In this document: positions 23,350 through 35,015 of the stretch, piece by piece
Numbering within the stretch: the first letter of the stretch is position 1
Layout of the letters: each line of letters starts with the position of its first letter
Origin: Lantana camara
Lineage: Eukaryota; Streptophyta; Magnoliopsida; Lamiales; Verbenaceae
Direction: 5' to 3'
Assembly (NCBI GenBank): GCA_037501455.1
Contig: CM074860.1
Span: 54,136,501 to 54,200,500, forward strand
Length of the DNA: 64,000 bases
Made by a program: the position numbers and the translations under genes
The notes under the pieces: generated by a model
What the model was told of the DNA's origin: nothing
Seen by the model: only the letters and a program-made list of their open reading frames with translations
Databases searched by the model: none

Positions 23350-24609
23350 TGCTGACACGGCAGTGTTGAGTTTTAGTTCAAAATGGACACGGCCGTGTCC
23401 GGTTTTATAAAAATAATTTGCCCCAAGTCGAGAGGCTGACACGGCTGTGTCCAAAACATGTACAAAGCTGACACGGTCGTGTTGGCCCTTCGTCTTCGAG
23501 AAAAAATGCCAGCAGCAACAGTAACTCTGCGCCAAAAACAGAGGAAGAAGCAGAGCAACACGCAACAACATCAAGCAACAACTTCAAACCACAAAACTCA
23601 AGCAAACCATGGCAAATCACTTCATATCCAACATGTAATCTTCCAATCATCACAAAAGCTCAATAATCATCATATATTTCAAGAATTCTCATGCAAGAAT
23701 TTAAATTCCATCAATGGAAACTTCTACCACACTCGTCTCTATTCAAAAGCAAGACCATATTTTCATGTTAGGGGCTTAAGGGATCACATATATATCTTCA
23801 AATCAAAGCTTAAGTCCAAGAAACAAGGAAGATCATCAAACCTTCAATATACATGCCATGCTCCATAGTTACATCAAACATAGCTCAAAACATAGAATTA
23901 ATAGCTTAAAATGATCATATAATCATGTACATATCAAAGTCTATGTTACCCCTTGAAGATGTTGGAAGAAAATGGATATTAGAGCTCAATCTCTCCCAAG
24001 GGTGAATAGTAACGGGTTTGAGCTTGAACTCCAAAGTTGCTACACCTTTTCCTCTTTTTCCTTGCTTGAACCGAGAATGGGAGTGGGAGGGATGGATATG
24101 CTTAGTTTTGGGGGAGTGTGGGCCCAAGCTTGAGGGTAATATGTAAAAATTTGAGGGACCAAAGTGCAATTAGGTGAAAGGTAGTCATATAGCAGCGAGG
24201 TGAGTTTCCGGTCGGATTTCGGAGTACCAAATGAGCTTAAAAGGTTATGAGGCTTAGTCCATCAAACCCGAATCGTTAAAACGAGCTCAACGGTAGTGAC
24301 GGAATTCAAATCCGAATTCCCGAGCTCAAAATACACACATTGGAACCTAAGTTGCGCTAAAAACGTTTTAGTCTCCTTTAGGTTCCAAACGAAACAAATA
24401 ATTCAAAAGCTCAACAAATAGATTCGAAAACATATAACGAGCATAAACGAATCAATCCATAACAAATTACGTACATACTCAAATAAGAATCATTCGAATT
24501 CATAAGAAATATTTAAAATAAGAATTAAAAGAGTAAAGAATAAGAATTTAAATAATGTAAATCGCGCACATACGTCATACCTGTACGGTCTGAAAGTCGG
24601 GGTGTCACA
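23350..24609 (-). mobile_element. Element A LTR2, second part
   Basis: Starts with B's duplicated TGCTG and continues the LTR interrupted at 9915. Palindromes at 23354, 23386, 23438 and 23470 give distances 32, 52 and 32, and the third palindrome of this LTR is the one cut by B. Joined with 8288-9915 the LTR is about 2,883 bp, matching LTR1. It ends GGGGTGTCACA at 24609. Confidence 0.92.
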
Positions 24610-24629
24610 ATCCTTCCCCCTTAAAAAGG
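24610..24629 (-). promoter_or_regulatory. Polypurine tract of A, second internal region
   Basis: Same AAGGGGGAAGGAT tract as at 3590-3609, directly adjoining the start of LTR2 on the minus strand. It shows that LTR2 serves as 3' LTR for this internal region and as 5' LTR for the other. Confidence 0.85.
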
Positions 24630-24637
24630 ACTTGCCC

Positions 24638-27600
24638 TCAAGTCCGAACAGAGTTCTCGAACAACTCTGGATATAAACTTCTCATCTTTTCCTCAGTTTC
24701 CCAGGTGGATTCCCCGGATTTCTGATCTCTCCAAAGTACCCTGACCAAAGGAATCTGTCGGTTTCTTAATTCTTGCATTTTTCGATCCTGAATTGCAACT
24801 GGGTGTTTCTCAATTGTCAAATCCGGCTCTATCTGAACTTCTTCAATTGGGAGAATTATTGTCTCATCGGGGTAATACTTACGGAGCTGAGAAACGCGAA
24901 ACACGTTGTGTGTCCCGGTCAAAGTTGGCGGTAAATCCAACCTATACGCCACTTCTCCGATTCTTTCTAAAATCTCAAACGGTCTAAGATATCGGGGACT
25001 GAGTTTTCCACCTTTACCTATTCGAGTGAAACCTTTTCTCGGAGATGCTTTGAAAAAGACTCTATCTCCCATCTCAAACTGTAAAGGTCTTCTTCTCTTA
25101 ACAGCGTAACTCTTCTGACGTGACTGAGCTGCTTTCATTCTTTACCTAATCTGATGAACCTTCTCAATCGTAGCAGTAATATTTTCCTTAGGTTCGACTC
25201 TCTCGAGTTTATGCTCTTCAGTCCATCTCCAATCCTCGATATCCCAAAATATATGGGATCTGCACTTCCTTCCATAAAGTGCCTCACAAGGAGCCATCCC
25301 AATTGAACCCTGATAGTTGTTATTATACGCAAACTCAACCAAAGCCAGATGTTCGTCCCACTTACCTTGAAAATCCAAAACACACGCCCTAAGCATATCC
25401 TCCCAATACTGAATTAACCTCTCCGTCTGACCGTCGGTCTGAGGATGCGAAGCGGTGCTGAACTTGAGCTTGGTACCCAAACATCTCTGAAGATTCTGCC
25501 AAAAGATCGAAGTGAAACTCGGATCTCGATCCGAAACTATACTGACTGGAATTCCGTGTAATCTTACAATTTCCCGCACATACAACTCTGCTAGTTTCGG
25601 TACCTAATCAGACATCCGAACCTTAAGAAAATGGGCAGACTTAGTCAACCTGTCCATAATCACCCAAATTCCATCGAACCCTCCTTTAGCTTTAGGCAAG
25701 CCGGACACAAAGTCCATGGTCACTTGCTCCCACTTCCACTCGGGAATAGGAAGTGGTTGGAGAGTTCCTCCCGACTTCTGGTGCTCTGCCTTCACCTTTT
25801 GACACGTTAGACATCGCTTCACGACGTTCGCGATGTCCCTTTTCATGTCATTCCACCACAACTTCTCTTTCAGATCTCGATACATCTTAGTACCTCCCGG
25901 ATGAATCGAGTACCCCGAGCGAGGTGCTTCTTCCAAAATCAACCTCCTAAGCTCGGTTGGAACATAAACTCTTGATTTGAACCTTAACAAACCTGAGTCA
26001 TCCAATCCAAACTTAGAATCCTGGTTCTCTTATGAACGAGATATCAATCTCTGAATCTCAACATCTGTGGCCTGAGCTTCTAATAACTGCTGTTTCAAAT
26101 CTGGTATAATTGTGAGATTAGCTAACCAAGTCCCTGAAGCCAGAATCTCTGAACCCGAATTAGAAGAACCTACTTCCAAATTAACCACACTCGCCTTTCT
26201 ACTCAATGCATCGGCTACCACATTTGCTTTACCTGGATGGTACTGAATCTTGCAATCATAATCCTCTAGTAATTCCATCCAATGCCTCTGCCTGACATTC
26301 AAATCCTTCTGAGAAAAGAGGTAATTGAGGCTCTGATGATCCGTGAACACCTCGAACGTAGTACCGTAGAGATAGTGTCGCCACTTCATCAATACGAACA
26401 CAACGACAACCAATTCCAAGTCATGGGTAGGGTAATTCTTCTCATGATCCTTCAATTTTCTCGAAGCATAAGCTACCACTCTACCATGCTGCATTAAAAC
26501 ACAACCCAGACCTTCCTTAGAAGCATCCGTGTAAACTGCATAACCCTCGGTGCCCTCGGGTAGGGTGAGAACTGGTGCTGAAGTCAATTTCACTTTCAAA
26601 GTCTGAAAACTTGCTTCACACTTATCATCCCACTCAAACTTCACTTCTTTCTTAGTCAACTGAGTCAACGGAGCAGCAATCTTAGAAAAATCTTTAACAA
26701 ACCTTCTGTAATAACCAGCTAATCCAAGAAAACTTCGAATTTCTGATACATTCCTCGGTCTTTCCCAACGAAGCACGGATTCAATCTTGGACGGATCCAC
26801 TTCAATTCCATTACCCGAAATAATATGCCCCAAAAATATAACCCTGTCGATCCAAAATTCTCATTTGCTAAACTTGGCATATAACTTATGCTCCCTTAGG
26901 GTTTCCAAAACAATCCGAAGATGCTGAGCGTGCTCTTCCACCGACTTAGAATACACCAGAATGTCATCTATTAAAATTACCACAAAATTGTCAAGGAACT
27001 ACCTGAACACTCGGTGCATCAAATCCATGAATACGGCTGGAGCATTAGTTAACCCGAAAGGCATCACAACGAACACAAAATGACCATAGCGAGTGTTAAA
27101 TCCAGTCTTAGGTATATCCTCCTCCCTTATCCGCAGCTGATAGTAACCCTGCCTCAAATCTAACTTGGAATAGACCTTAGAACCTTGCAGAATATCAAAT
27201 AACTCCTCGATGTGAGGTAAAGGGTATTTGTTCTTCACCGTCATCCGATTCAGCTAACGGTAATCTATGCACATCCTTAACGTGCCATCTTTCTTCTTTA
27301 CAAATAGCACAGGAGCACCCCACGGAGAAGTGCTTGGGCGAATGTACCCGCAATCTAGAAGTTCATCAAGCTGCAACTTTAACTCCTTTAACTCAGCAGG
27401 AGCCATTCTGTAGGGAGTCTTCGAGAAAGGCTCTGCTCCGGGATAAAGGTCAATTACGAACTCGATGTCCCTATCAGGCGGAAGAGAACCCAAAGTCTCA
27501 GGGAAAACATCGATATACTCACGCACGACCTCCGTCTCTTCAAGTTTGGCCTGATCCTTCGGTCTATTCAAAAGATAGGCCACAAAACCTGTTGCACCGT

Positions 27601-27730
27601 CTCGGACCAGTTTACTAGCCTCGACAAAAGAAATAAACGGGCTTGACTTAACCTTCTCACCATTAAACACCACTGAACCGAAGGAAACTTTCTTCTCCCG
27701 ACAATCCATCTGAGCCCCATATTCATACAA
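24638..27730 (-). pseudogene. pol: Element A copy 2 pol
   Basis: Same domain order as copy 1: RT (IDD codons about 26963-26971), RNase H (about 26540-26210), integrase HHCC ([11 protein letters not shown].. with intact CLTC, about 25930-25790), DDE core and chromodomain-like end at 24638. The protease-RT junction, frameshifted in copy 1, is intact here. In-frame stops are TAG 27254-27256 (Glu in copy 1), TAG 26999-27001 (Gln), TGA 26861-26863 (Cys), TAA 26030-26032 (Gln), TAG 25604-25606 (shared with copy 1) and TAA 25142-25144 (Gln). Mostly C-to-T changes, so clearly non-functional. Confidence 0.92.
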
Positions 27731-29112
27731 CTAATCCATCCGCAAAATAACATCATACCTCTGCATAGGCATCTCAATCAACTCTGCCAGAAAGACTCGG
27801 CCTTCAAAGCTAATTGGACAACCCCTAAAAACCCTGCAAGATACCAAGCTACCACCAAGAGGGGAACTAACCACGTAATCATGCATACATAAAGAAATAG
27901 GCAAGCACATAGTAGCAGCAATGTCCCGAGAAATAAATGAATGAGTAGCCTCGGGATCAAATAATGCATGTAATGTAGTGCTATGGATGCTTATAGTACC
28001 TTCGATCACAGAGTTTGGGTCGATATCCACAGCTTGCTCCTCCTCAGCTCCCAACGCATAGGCCCTAGCTGGAATTATGGGCCTCGGATTGTCTTTCTTT
28101 TTCGGGCACGTGTTCACCATATGATCCGGTGCTCCACAAATGAAACACCTTTTATGAAGTCTTAAGCAATTATCCACGTGGTGAGGACCTTTGCAATAGG
28201 TACATTGCACTTTAGGTGGTGCTGGAAGTGCTAAAGGTTGCTTGGCTTGAGTTGGTCCCGCTGGTCTGAATGATTTGTTCTGAGGCTTAGCCTGTTGAAA
28301 AGTTTGAAAGGCTGGCCGCTTTCCAAATTTATTCAAAGTCCCTGAGCTGGACCCTTGCCCCGAATGTGAAGTCCTCCTCCTCCAAACCACTCTCTCTTCG
28401 ACCCTGAGAGCCTTGTCAACTACTTTCGCCCACGTGCTCGTATTGGCTGCTTCCAAATCATCTTTCATATCCTCTCGTAGTCCTTGGAGAAACTAGAGGC
28501 CTTCGCTTCATCATCATTGGCGATATTAGGGGCATAGCGGGAGAGTCTCTCAAACTCGTTGATATATTCAGTCACAGACATACTCCCTTGTTTCAAATCC
28601 ATAAATTCCCTCAACCTTCGGCTTCTCATAGCCTTAGGGATATATTTATTCTTGAATTCCTGTTCAAAGATATCCCATGTAATCTCTTCCCCGGAAGCTT
28701 CCAACTTAATCTGGGTCCTAGTCCACCAACTGTAGGCCTGCCCCTGTATCATGCTAAGAGTGCACTGTAGCTTGTCCATCGGGTCACAAGGAATGAAGCG
28801 CCATACCCGATTTGTCTGAATTAACCACTCCTCTGCTTGCACATCATTCCCACCAATGAAAACCGATGGATTCTGATTTTTAAATTCCCGAAGAAGAGCA
28901 GTGATAGCATTCCCTCCATGATTCCCAACCGGAGGTGCATTATTCCTTTCCTGAGCCCTTTGTTCCAAAAATACGGCCAATGTTTCCATAAAATTCCCGT
29001 GATCCATTTGAAGTGGAGGTGGTGGATTGTTGTTTTCCAAGTATGGAGAATGATCTCGGTGATGACGGTGTTCCGGAGATCTATCTCGGCGGTGGTGTCT
29101 TCGGGGAGGCAT
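27731..29112 (-). pseudogene. gag: Element A copy 2 gag and protease
   Basis: The start MPPRRHHRRDRSPEHRH is at 29110-29112, preceded by TTTTGTAGAAAT on the minus strand. Unlike copy 1, the first half of gag is open down to 28465, through WWTRTQIKLEASGEEITWD and FERLSRYAPNIANDD. The frame is then lost by the same one-base deletion (28493-28496) as in copy 1. Two knuckles (CTYCKGPHHVDNC, CFICGAPDHMVNTC) and a protease with DPE in place of DPG follow. TAG at 27731-27733 replaces the Trp of MDWLYEY. Confidence 0.9.
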
Positions 29113-29288
29113 ATTTCTACAAAACAAAAGATTCCAATTCATATGCGTGAGGGTTAGTGCATGTTCATGTGCACTATTAACAAGAAAGTAAACAAATAAT
29201 AACATAAATGCATATAACCACGTTGTCCTAAGCCGTACGACCTAGACTCACTAGACTCGACCCAAGGGCTCCGGTTTTGCAACCGAGA

Positions 29289-29300
29289 GCTCTGATACCA
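29289..29300 (-). promoter_or_regulatory. Primer-binding site, tRNA-iMet type (A copy 2)
   Basis: TGGTATCAGAGC on the minus strand, a few bases inside the LTR3 boundary at 29310. Confidence 0.93.
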
Positions 29301-29309
29301 CTTTAAGGA

Positions 29310-32142
29310 TGTAGCGCCCGGAGCGGTGGCCACCACATCCCCCACACCTAAACCCGAACCCACATATGAAATGGATTTCCACACATGGGCTCAAGTCTAA
29401 GCGAACGGTGACCTATACCCACACACTAGGCTAAGCGGGGCTAAACTCGAATAGAGCGTGCAAATAAACAAAACAGATCTGCGGAAGCAGTAAACAGGAT
29501 TGAAAGAGCTCTATAACTAACATATACATCATATACAATGGCCTCACAGCCCCAAAAGATCGAGTATACACATCAAAAGTCCATAATTCTTCAAAAAACA
29601 ATTCTGGCAACAATTACATATAAGAGTATCCAAAATGCAAGAAATACGAATGCATCACGACCTAGACACACAAGTACAAGACAAGACTCGCACTTCCCTG
29701 CCTAGCTCGGTACACCTCAAAGGGAAAGGAGAGGGTCAGTCTCACAACTCGACTGAGTGAGGGGCTTAACACACCCACACTTTAAATACGTATAGAGCAT
29801 AGCACAAATCAAAAGTGATAGTCATGAATCGAGGCTAGGGTTTTGCACACCAAAACCATTTCCTGAAGCTAATATTTAGTAGAAAAGCATCTATCTCAAT
29901 TCATAATCTATCAGTCATAACATAACCAAAGGCCCGGCGAGAACGGACTATCCCTTACTCCTTTAAACATAAAAATCAAATCACAAATCCACCCTTGCAT
30001 CCATGGTGTGTCGGGAATCAAACCCTAGCACCTACATTACCAAAAACATACGGGGTAGCTAACCCACGTTATGCCTTCCCCGGTTATCCACCGAAGGCTC
30101 AAGATATCATGCCTTCCCAACCTCCCTAGGTCGTATGTGAATATCTCAAATGAGAACGTGCACAGGGGTCAAACCCGGCGACGCCGTGGTCGACCCGGGC
30201 CTTCCTTACCCACGTCTCCAAGGCCCACAAACCATATCAAACCAAAATCCCATCTTTCAGGGCACACTCGCTCAACATAACAAAACGTACCAAAAGAGAT
30301 TCGAAAATCAAGCTTATATATACTTTTACTTATATCATTTCCATAAAGTCCAAATCTTCCATAAAATCATAAACATAATTTAAGCACTCATATTTAAGTA
30401 TGTATAACATATCCGCATGCGAGTGAGAAATCATCATATTATAGGCCATAGGTTAATAGCTAATAATTCCTAACCTCACCTGAACAAAAGAGACAAAAGG
30501 TACGATCGAACGGTAACCAACCACCTAAGCTTCGGGCTCTTGCGGAACTGGAAGAGGCTCTGAAACACAAGAGAAAGCAAGACCCGAGACTTAGACTCAA
30601 ATATGAACCAAATAGACGCTCGGCAATGCTTGTGAATGCATAGAATGCAAATAAAACGCATGAACGTGACAAATAAATCCTACCAATTCTTATTCACATA
30701 ATTCATATCAAATAAGGCCATAAATTCAAAACAAGGGACATAACGCATAATATAACAAGCTAACAAGGCATACAAATCATAAACGAAGAAAGAAAACCCA
30801 AATAAAAACAACGAAGCGATAAAACGAGCCATTGCCGCCGCAATATTTTCCAATGACACGGCCGTGTTGGGTTTTAGTTCAAAATGGACACGGTCGTGTC
30901 CGATTAAAATTAAATCAGGAGCTTAATACGAGACGCTGACACGGCCGTGTTGAGTTTTAGTTCAAAATGGACACGGCCGTGTCCGGTTTTATAAAAATAA
31001 TTTACCCCAAGTCGAGAGGCTGACACGGCCGTATCCAAAACATGTACAAAGCTGACACGGCCGTGTTGGCCCTTCATCTTCGAAAAAAAATACCAGTAGC
31101 AATAGTAACTCTGCGCCAAAAACAGAGGAAGAAGCAGAGCAACACGCAGCAACATCAAGCAACAACTTCAAACCACAAAACTCAAGCAAACCATGGCAAA
31201 TCATCATATATTTTAAGAATTCTCATGCAAGAATTTAAATTCCATCAATGGAAACTTCTACCACACTCATCCATATTCAAAAGCAAGACCATATTTTTAT
31301 GTTAGGGGAGTAAGGGATCACATATATATCTTCAAATCAAAGCTTAAGTCCAAGAAACAAAGAAGATCATCAAACCCTCAATATACATGCCATGCTCGAT
31401 AGTTACATCAAACATAGCTCAAAACATGGAATTAATAGCTTAAAATGATCATATAATCATGTACATATCAAATACTATCTTACCCCTTGAAGATGTTGGA
31501 AGAAAATAGAGATTAGAGCTCAATCTCTCCCAAGGGTGAATAGTAACCGGTTTGAGCTTGAACTCCAAAGTTGCTACACCTTTTCCTCTTTTTCCTTCCT
31601 TGAACCGAGAATGGGAGTGGGAGGGATGGATATGCTGAGTTTTGGTGGAGTGTGGGCCCAAGCTTGAAGGTAATATGTCAAAATTTGAGGGACCAAAGTG
31701 CAATTAGGTGAAAGGTAGTCATATACGAGCGAGGTGAGTTTCCGGTCGGATTTCGGAGTACCAAATGAGCTTAAAAGGTTATGAGGCTTAGTCCATCGAA
31801 CCCGAATCATCGAAACGAGCTCAACGGTAGTGACGGAATTCGAATCCGAATTCCCGAGCTCAAAATACACACATTGGAACCTAAGTTACGCTAAAAACGT
31901 TTTAGCCTCCTTTAGGTTCCAAACGAAACAATTAATTCAAAAGCTCAACAAATAGATTCGAAAACGTGTAACCAGCATAAAAGAATCAATCCATAAAAAT
32001 TACGTACATACTCAAATAAGAATCATTCGAATTCATAAGAAATATTTAAAATAAGAATTAAAAGAGTAAAGAATAAGAATTTAAATAATGTAAATCGCGC
32101 ACATACGTCATACCTGTACGGTCTGAAAGTCGGGGTGTCACC
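29310..32142 (-). mobile_element. Element A LTR3 (5'-most LTR)
   Basis: About 2,833 bp, roughly 50 bp shorter than LTR1 because of a deletion near 31203. It keeps a donor-like GGGTAAGATAG (GT at 31482-31483), palindromes (30855-31067), and the other LTR1 motifs. The outer edge reads GTGTCACC instead of GTGTCACA, followed by the GCATG duplication at 32143-32147. Confidence 0.92.
30855..31067. repeat. Six paired palindromes in LTR3
   Basis: Starts at 30855, 30887, 30938, 30970, 31022 and 31054: distances 32, 51, 32, 52 and 32, identical to LTR1. Confidence 0.95.
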
Positions 32143-32147
32143 GCATG

Positions 32148-33819
32148 CATGTAACTTGTGTGTGCATGGGCTTTTATTTTAATTTAATTTGCATGCATTA
32201 ACCTATACTATATGTGTACTTATGAGTATATATATATATATATATATATTATATATTTTAAGTATTATTTGATTTATTTTAATTACACTATTTAATTGAT
32301 ATCTATTTGACGTATTTAAATTACCGATTATTACGTGAACATTCTTATTTATCTAATTTCTAATTTTAAACGTGAAATGGTAAGTGTTATGATTATTATA
32401 TGAAATTCATCGATTGAATTGACATGAAATGTGAATTTATGAACTTGAATGAATGAATGAACGAATGGCTTGGTTTTATGCCTTAAATGCCTTAATAGTG
32501 CATATGAACATTTTCATGACATAATATCATCTCTTACGCATTCATATCATATTCATTTCATTGTCGAGCGTCATATACGGTCATTTTGAGTCTCATACCT
32601 TCTCTTTTGCACTGATTCGGGTTTGGTTGGACACAAGGGCGAGCATTGAGACGATTGTGCCTTTCTTTTGCTTTTAAAAAGGTGGGTTTCTCTTCTAATA
32701 GCTAAAACGACCCGATATATCCCTTATGTGAAATGTTTTGAGCCAAAATAGTATATTTATATATCGAGTCTTTTAAGAGTAAATGATTTCAAACGTAAAC
32801 CTTCCTTTTATGAAAACATATTCTATGATTTTGGCGAGATTATGTATGTATGAGCACGGGCCCAGGGAGTTAGTGTTTGTGCCTATCCGGGGAAGCATAG
32901 GTTGACGGTGATCCCAAATACTACTTCCAACCATAAACTACGACGCAACCGACCTCGCTAGGAGTTTTAGCGAGGAAGGGGAATCGGGTTCTTGAGGATT
33001 CATGTACCTCACTAGACACTATGTATGAGGTGGTCGGGTCTTGCAAACCCTTCCACCACCCGGAGGAAAAAGGTGTATATGAATGATTATGATCATGATA
33101 TGTATGAGCACAAAAGATTTATGTGTGATAATGAATAATTAATGTTATGATTACACGAGGTGTTGGTTGGAGATTGCGCATGCCCACTCACCGGGCCATA
33201 AAACCCTATGAAAAAGTATGAATGAATATAAATGTCGTAATCCCGTTGATGTTTTCTTTGTTTTGCCACTTGGGAAATTCTTATCAAACTTCACACGGGA
33301 TTAGGGCTTCCATGAATGTGTTTAAATTATGCGATATTATATCTTATGCCCCGTTTTATACCCACCAGTCACTTTTAGACTGAACCCGGTTTGTTTTCAG
33401 TTGTTTTGTGCAGGTATAGGAGTGCTAGGCGGGAATACAAGTCGTCTAGGTCTTGCATTAGTGTTTAGCACTTCTTTTCAGTTTGGCATATACTCATACT
33501 CTTATTACTATTTTGTATATGATCAGGGTTATGGAGCGTATATGATTTTGTAGGCCAGGTAGGCCGTTGATTGTATATCTATTTTTGGAGCATGGTGGCT
33601 CATTGTATATAATGTATGTTGATCTGGCTTCCGCATTTTTATTTTCGCTCTGATTTTTATATCCTCTTGATCTTGAATGGTTTAAGGGTTAGTCCTGCCT
33701 AGCATAGCGTGTGTGTTGTGTCCCCGTTCACCGTGATTTGGCACGTGTATGGACTTCCATTCCATATATGGGTCGGTTCCCGGTGCGGGGGATGTAGTAC
33801 CTTACGGTCGGGTGCTACA
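32148..33819 (+). mobile_element. Element D 5' LTR, second part
   Basis: Continues the LTR cut at 704 and aligns with 50342-52015. It contains a TA microsatellite (32227-32249), GGCGAG and GGGCCCAGGG (about 32832-32878), the TTGCAA hairpin (33029-33057), a CAGTC..ACTG stem near 33367-33382, TTTTGTGCAG then GCTAGGCGGG (33424-33433, 395 nt before the end), and the end GGGTGCTACA at 33819. Confidence 0.93.
32227..32249. repeat. TA microsatellite
   Basis: About 11 TA units in the AT-rich part of D's 5' LTR. It is shorter in the 3' LTR copy near 50414-50426, so it varies in length between sibling LTRs. Confidence 0.9.
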
Positions 33820-33827
33820 TCCTTATG

Positions 33828-33839
33828 TGGTATCAGAGC
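33828..33839 (+). promoter_or_regulatory. Primer-binding site, tRNA-iMet type (D)
   Basis: TGGTATCAGAGC starts 9 bases after the LTR end. The leader from 33840 to 34033 has no ORF. Confidence 0.93.
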
Positions 33840-34033
33840 TTGGGGTTGCAAAACCCGGCCTCTTGTGTCGTGTCGAGTCAGTTAAGTCGTTCGGCTTTAG
33901 GAACAACTTGTCAATGTGTTGCATATGCATTGTTTACGTGTTTGTGTGCTCTAAATTTCGAATTTTGACTGAATTAATTGAACTTGCATGCATGGACTAA
34001 AAATAGCATGCATTTCAGTGTTTCTTGGATAGG

Positions 34034-35015
34034 ATACCTCCACGTAGACACCGTGGGAGATCTCCAGGACGACGCCGTCATCATGATCGATCTCCTACAC
34101 CACCACCATAAGCGCCTCCAATGGATATGGGGAATTTCATGGAAGCAGTTTTTAATTATGTTGAGCATCGGAGAGCTCAAGCTCCCCCACCACAACAAGC
34201 AGAACAATCGGCTACGCCACCAAACAATAAAAATAGGCATCCTCATGGAGTTTTTCTAAGTTATAATCCCCCTAGATTTTTTGGTTCTATTGATGACGCT
34301 GTTTCAGAGGGGTGGTTGACTCGATTGGAGAGAATTTATGTAGTCCGACAGTTCACTACGCAAGAGAGGGCTCAATTTGCCATACTTCAATTAGATGGCG
34401 ATGCTTATGAATAGTGGGAAAGAACAAGAGAAAAACTCGAAGTGGATGGAGAGGAAGTCACTTTGGAGGTGTTCAAAAGGGAATTCCGGGAGTGCTATGT
34501 ACCTGAGGTGGTCCGGGAACGTAAGGAACAAGAGTTTATGGATATAGAACAATGAAACTGAACCGTGGCTAAATACCTTGCTTTGTTTAATAGGCTTGGG
34601 AAATATGCTCCTCATATCACTAGGGATGAGAAAAGGAAGGCGAGGAAGTTCATTGCGGGTTTGAGGCAGGATCTAAGACTTTGGCACGCCTGTCATAACT
34701 TGCGAGTCGTTTGCTGACACCGTGCAAAGGGCTTTAGTTCAAGAGGAAGAGTACAGGAAGAAGGATCCGGTCTTTAGGGTACCAAGGGCACAAGGCTCAG
34801 GATCAAGCTCGGGAAAAAGGACCATGATTCAAGCTACTCCACCATCTAAAGGTCTTTTCAAGAAACCCCGAATTGGAGGGCAAGCCCCACAAGCTCCAAA
34901 AGCTCAAGCTTTGGCACCTTTGGATCGACAAGTTTAGAGCGCAGCTCGGATAGCTCAACTTCCGTGTGCACATTGTGCAGGGCCGAATCACAACTACTAC
35001 AAATGCTGGAAGAGA
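34034..35015 (+). pseudogene. gag: Element D gag
   Basis: The expected start reads ATA at 34034-34036, so the initiator is lost; it is followed by a PPRRHRGRSPGRRRHHDRSP-type basic N-terminus. The gag core is recognisable (GWLTRLERIYVVRQFTTQERAQFAILQLDG would be one stretch, here seen at about 34305-34405; FKREFRECYVPE at about 34471). Knuckles are [14 protein letters not shown] (about 34967) and [14 protein letters not shown] (from about 35025). Breaks: TAA 34109-34111, TAG 34412-34414, TGA 34553-34555 and 34559-34561, a frameshift near 34680, TAG 34935-34937. It is more decayed than A or B. Confidence 0.88.

Larger units (their letters stand above)
705..32142 (-). mobile_element. Element A: tandem LTR-int-LTR-int-LTR gypsy array
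   Basis: Three LTRs of one family (705-3589; 8288-9915 continued at 23355-24609; 29310-32142) separate two internal regions of nearly equal size (3590-8287 and 24610-29309), all in minus orientation. The whole is bounded by one 5-bp duplication, GCATG (700-704 and 32143-32147), so it behaves as one insertion into the 5' LTR of D. The single shared middle LTR points to unequal LTR-LTR crossing-over, or to integration of a dimeric cDNA. The middle LTR is split by element B. The outermost bases read GG..CC in element sense instead of TG..CA. Confidence 0.88.
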
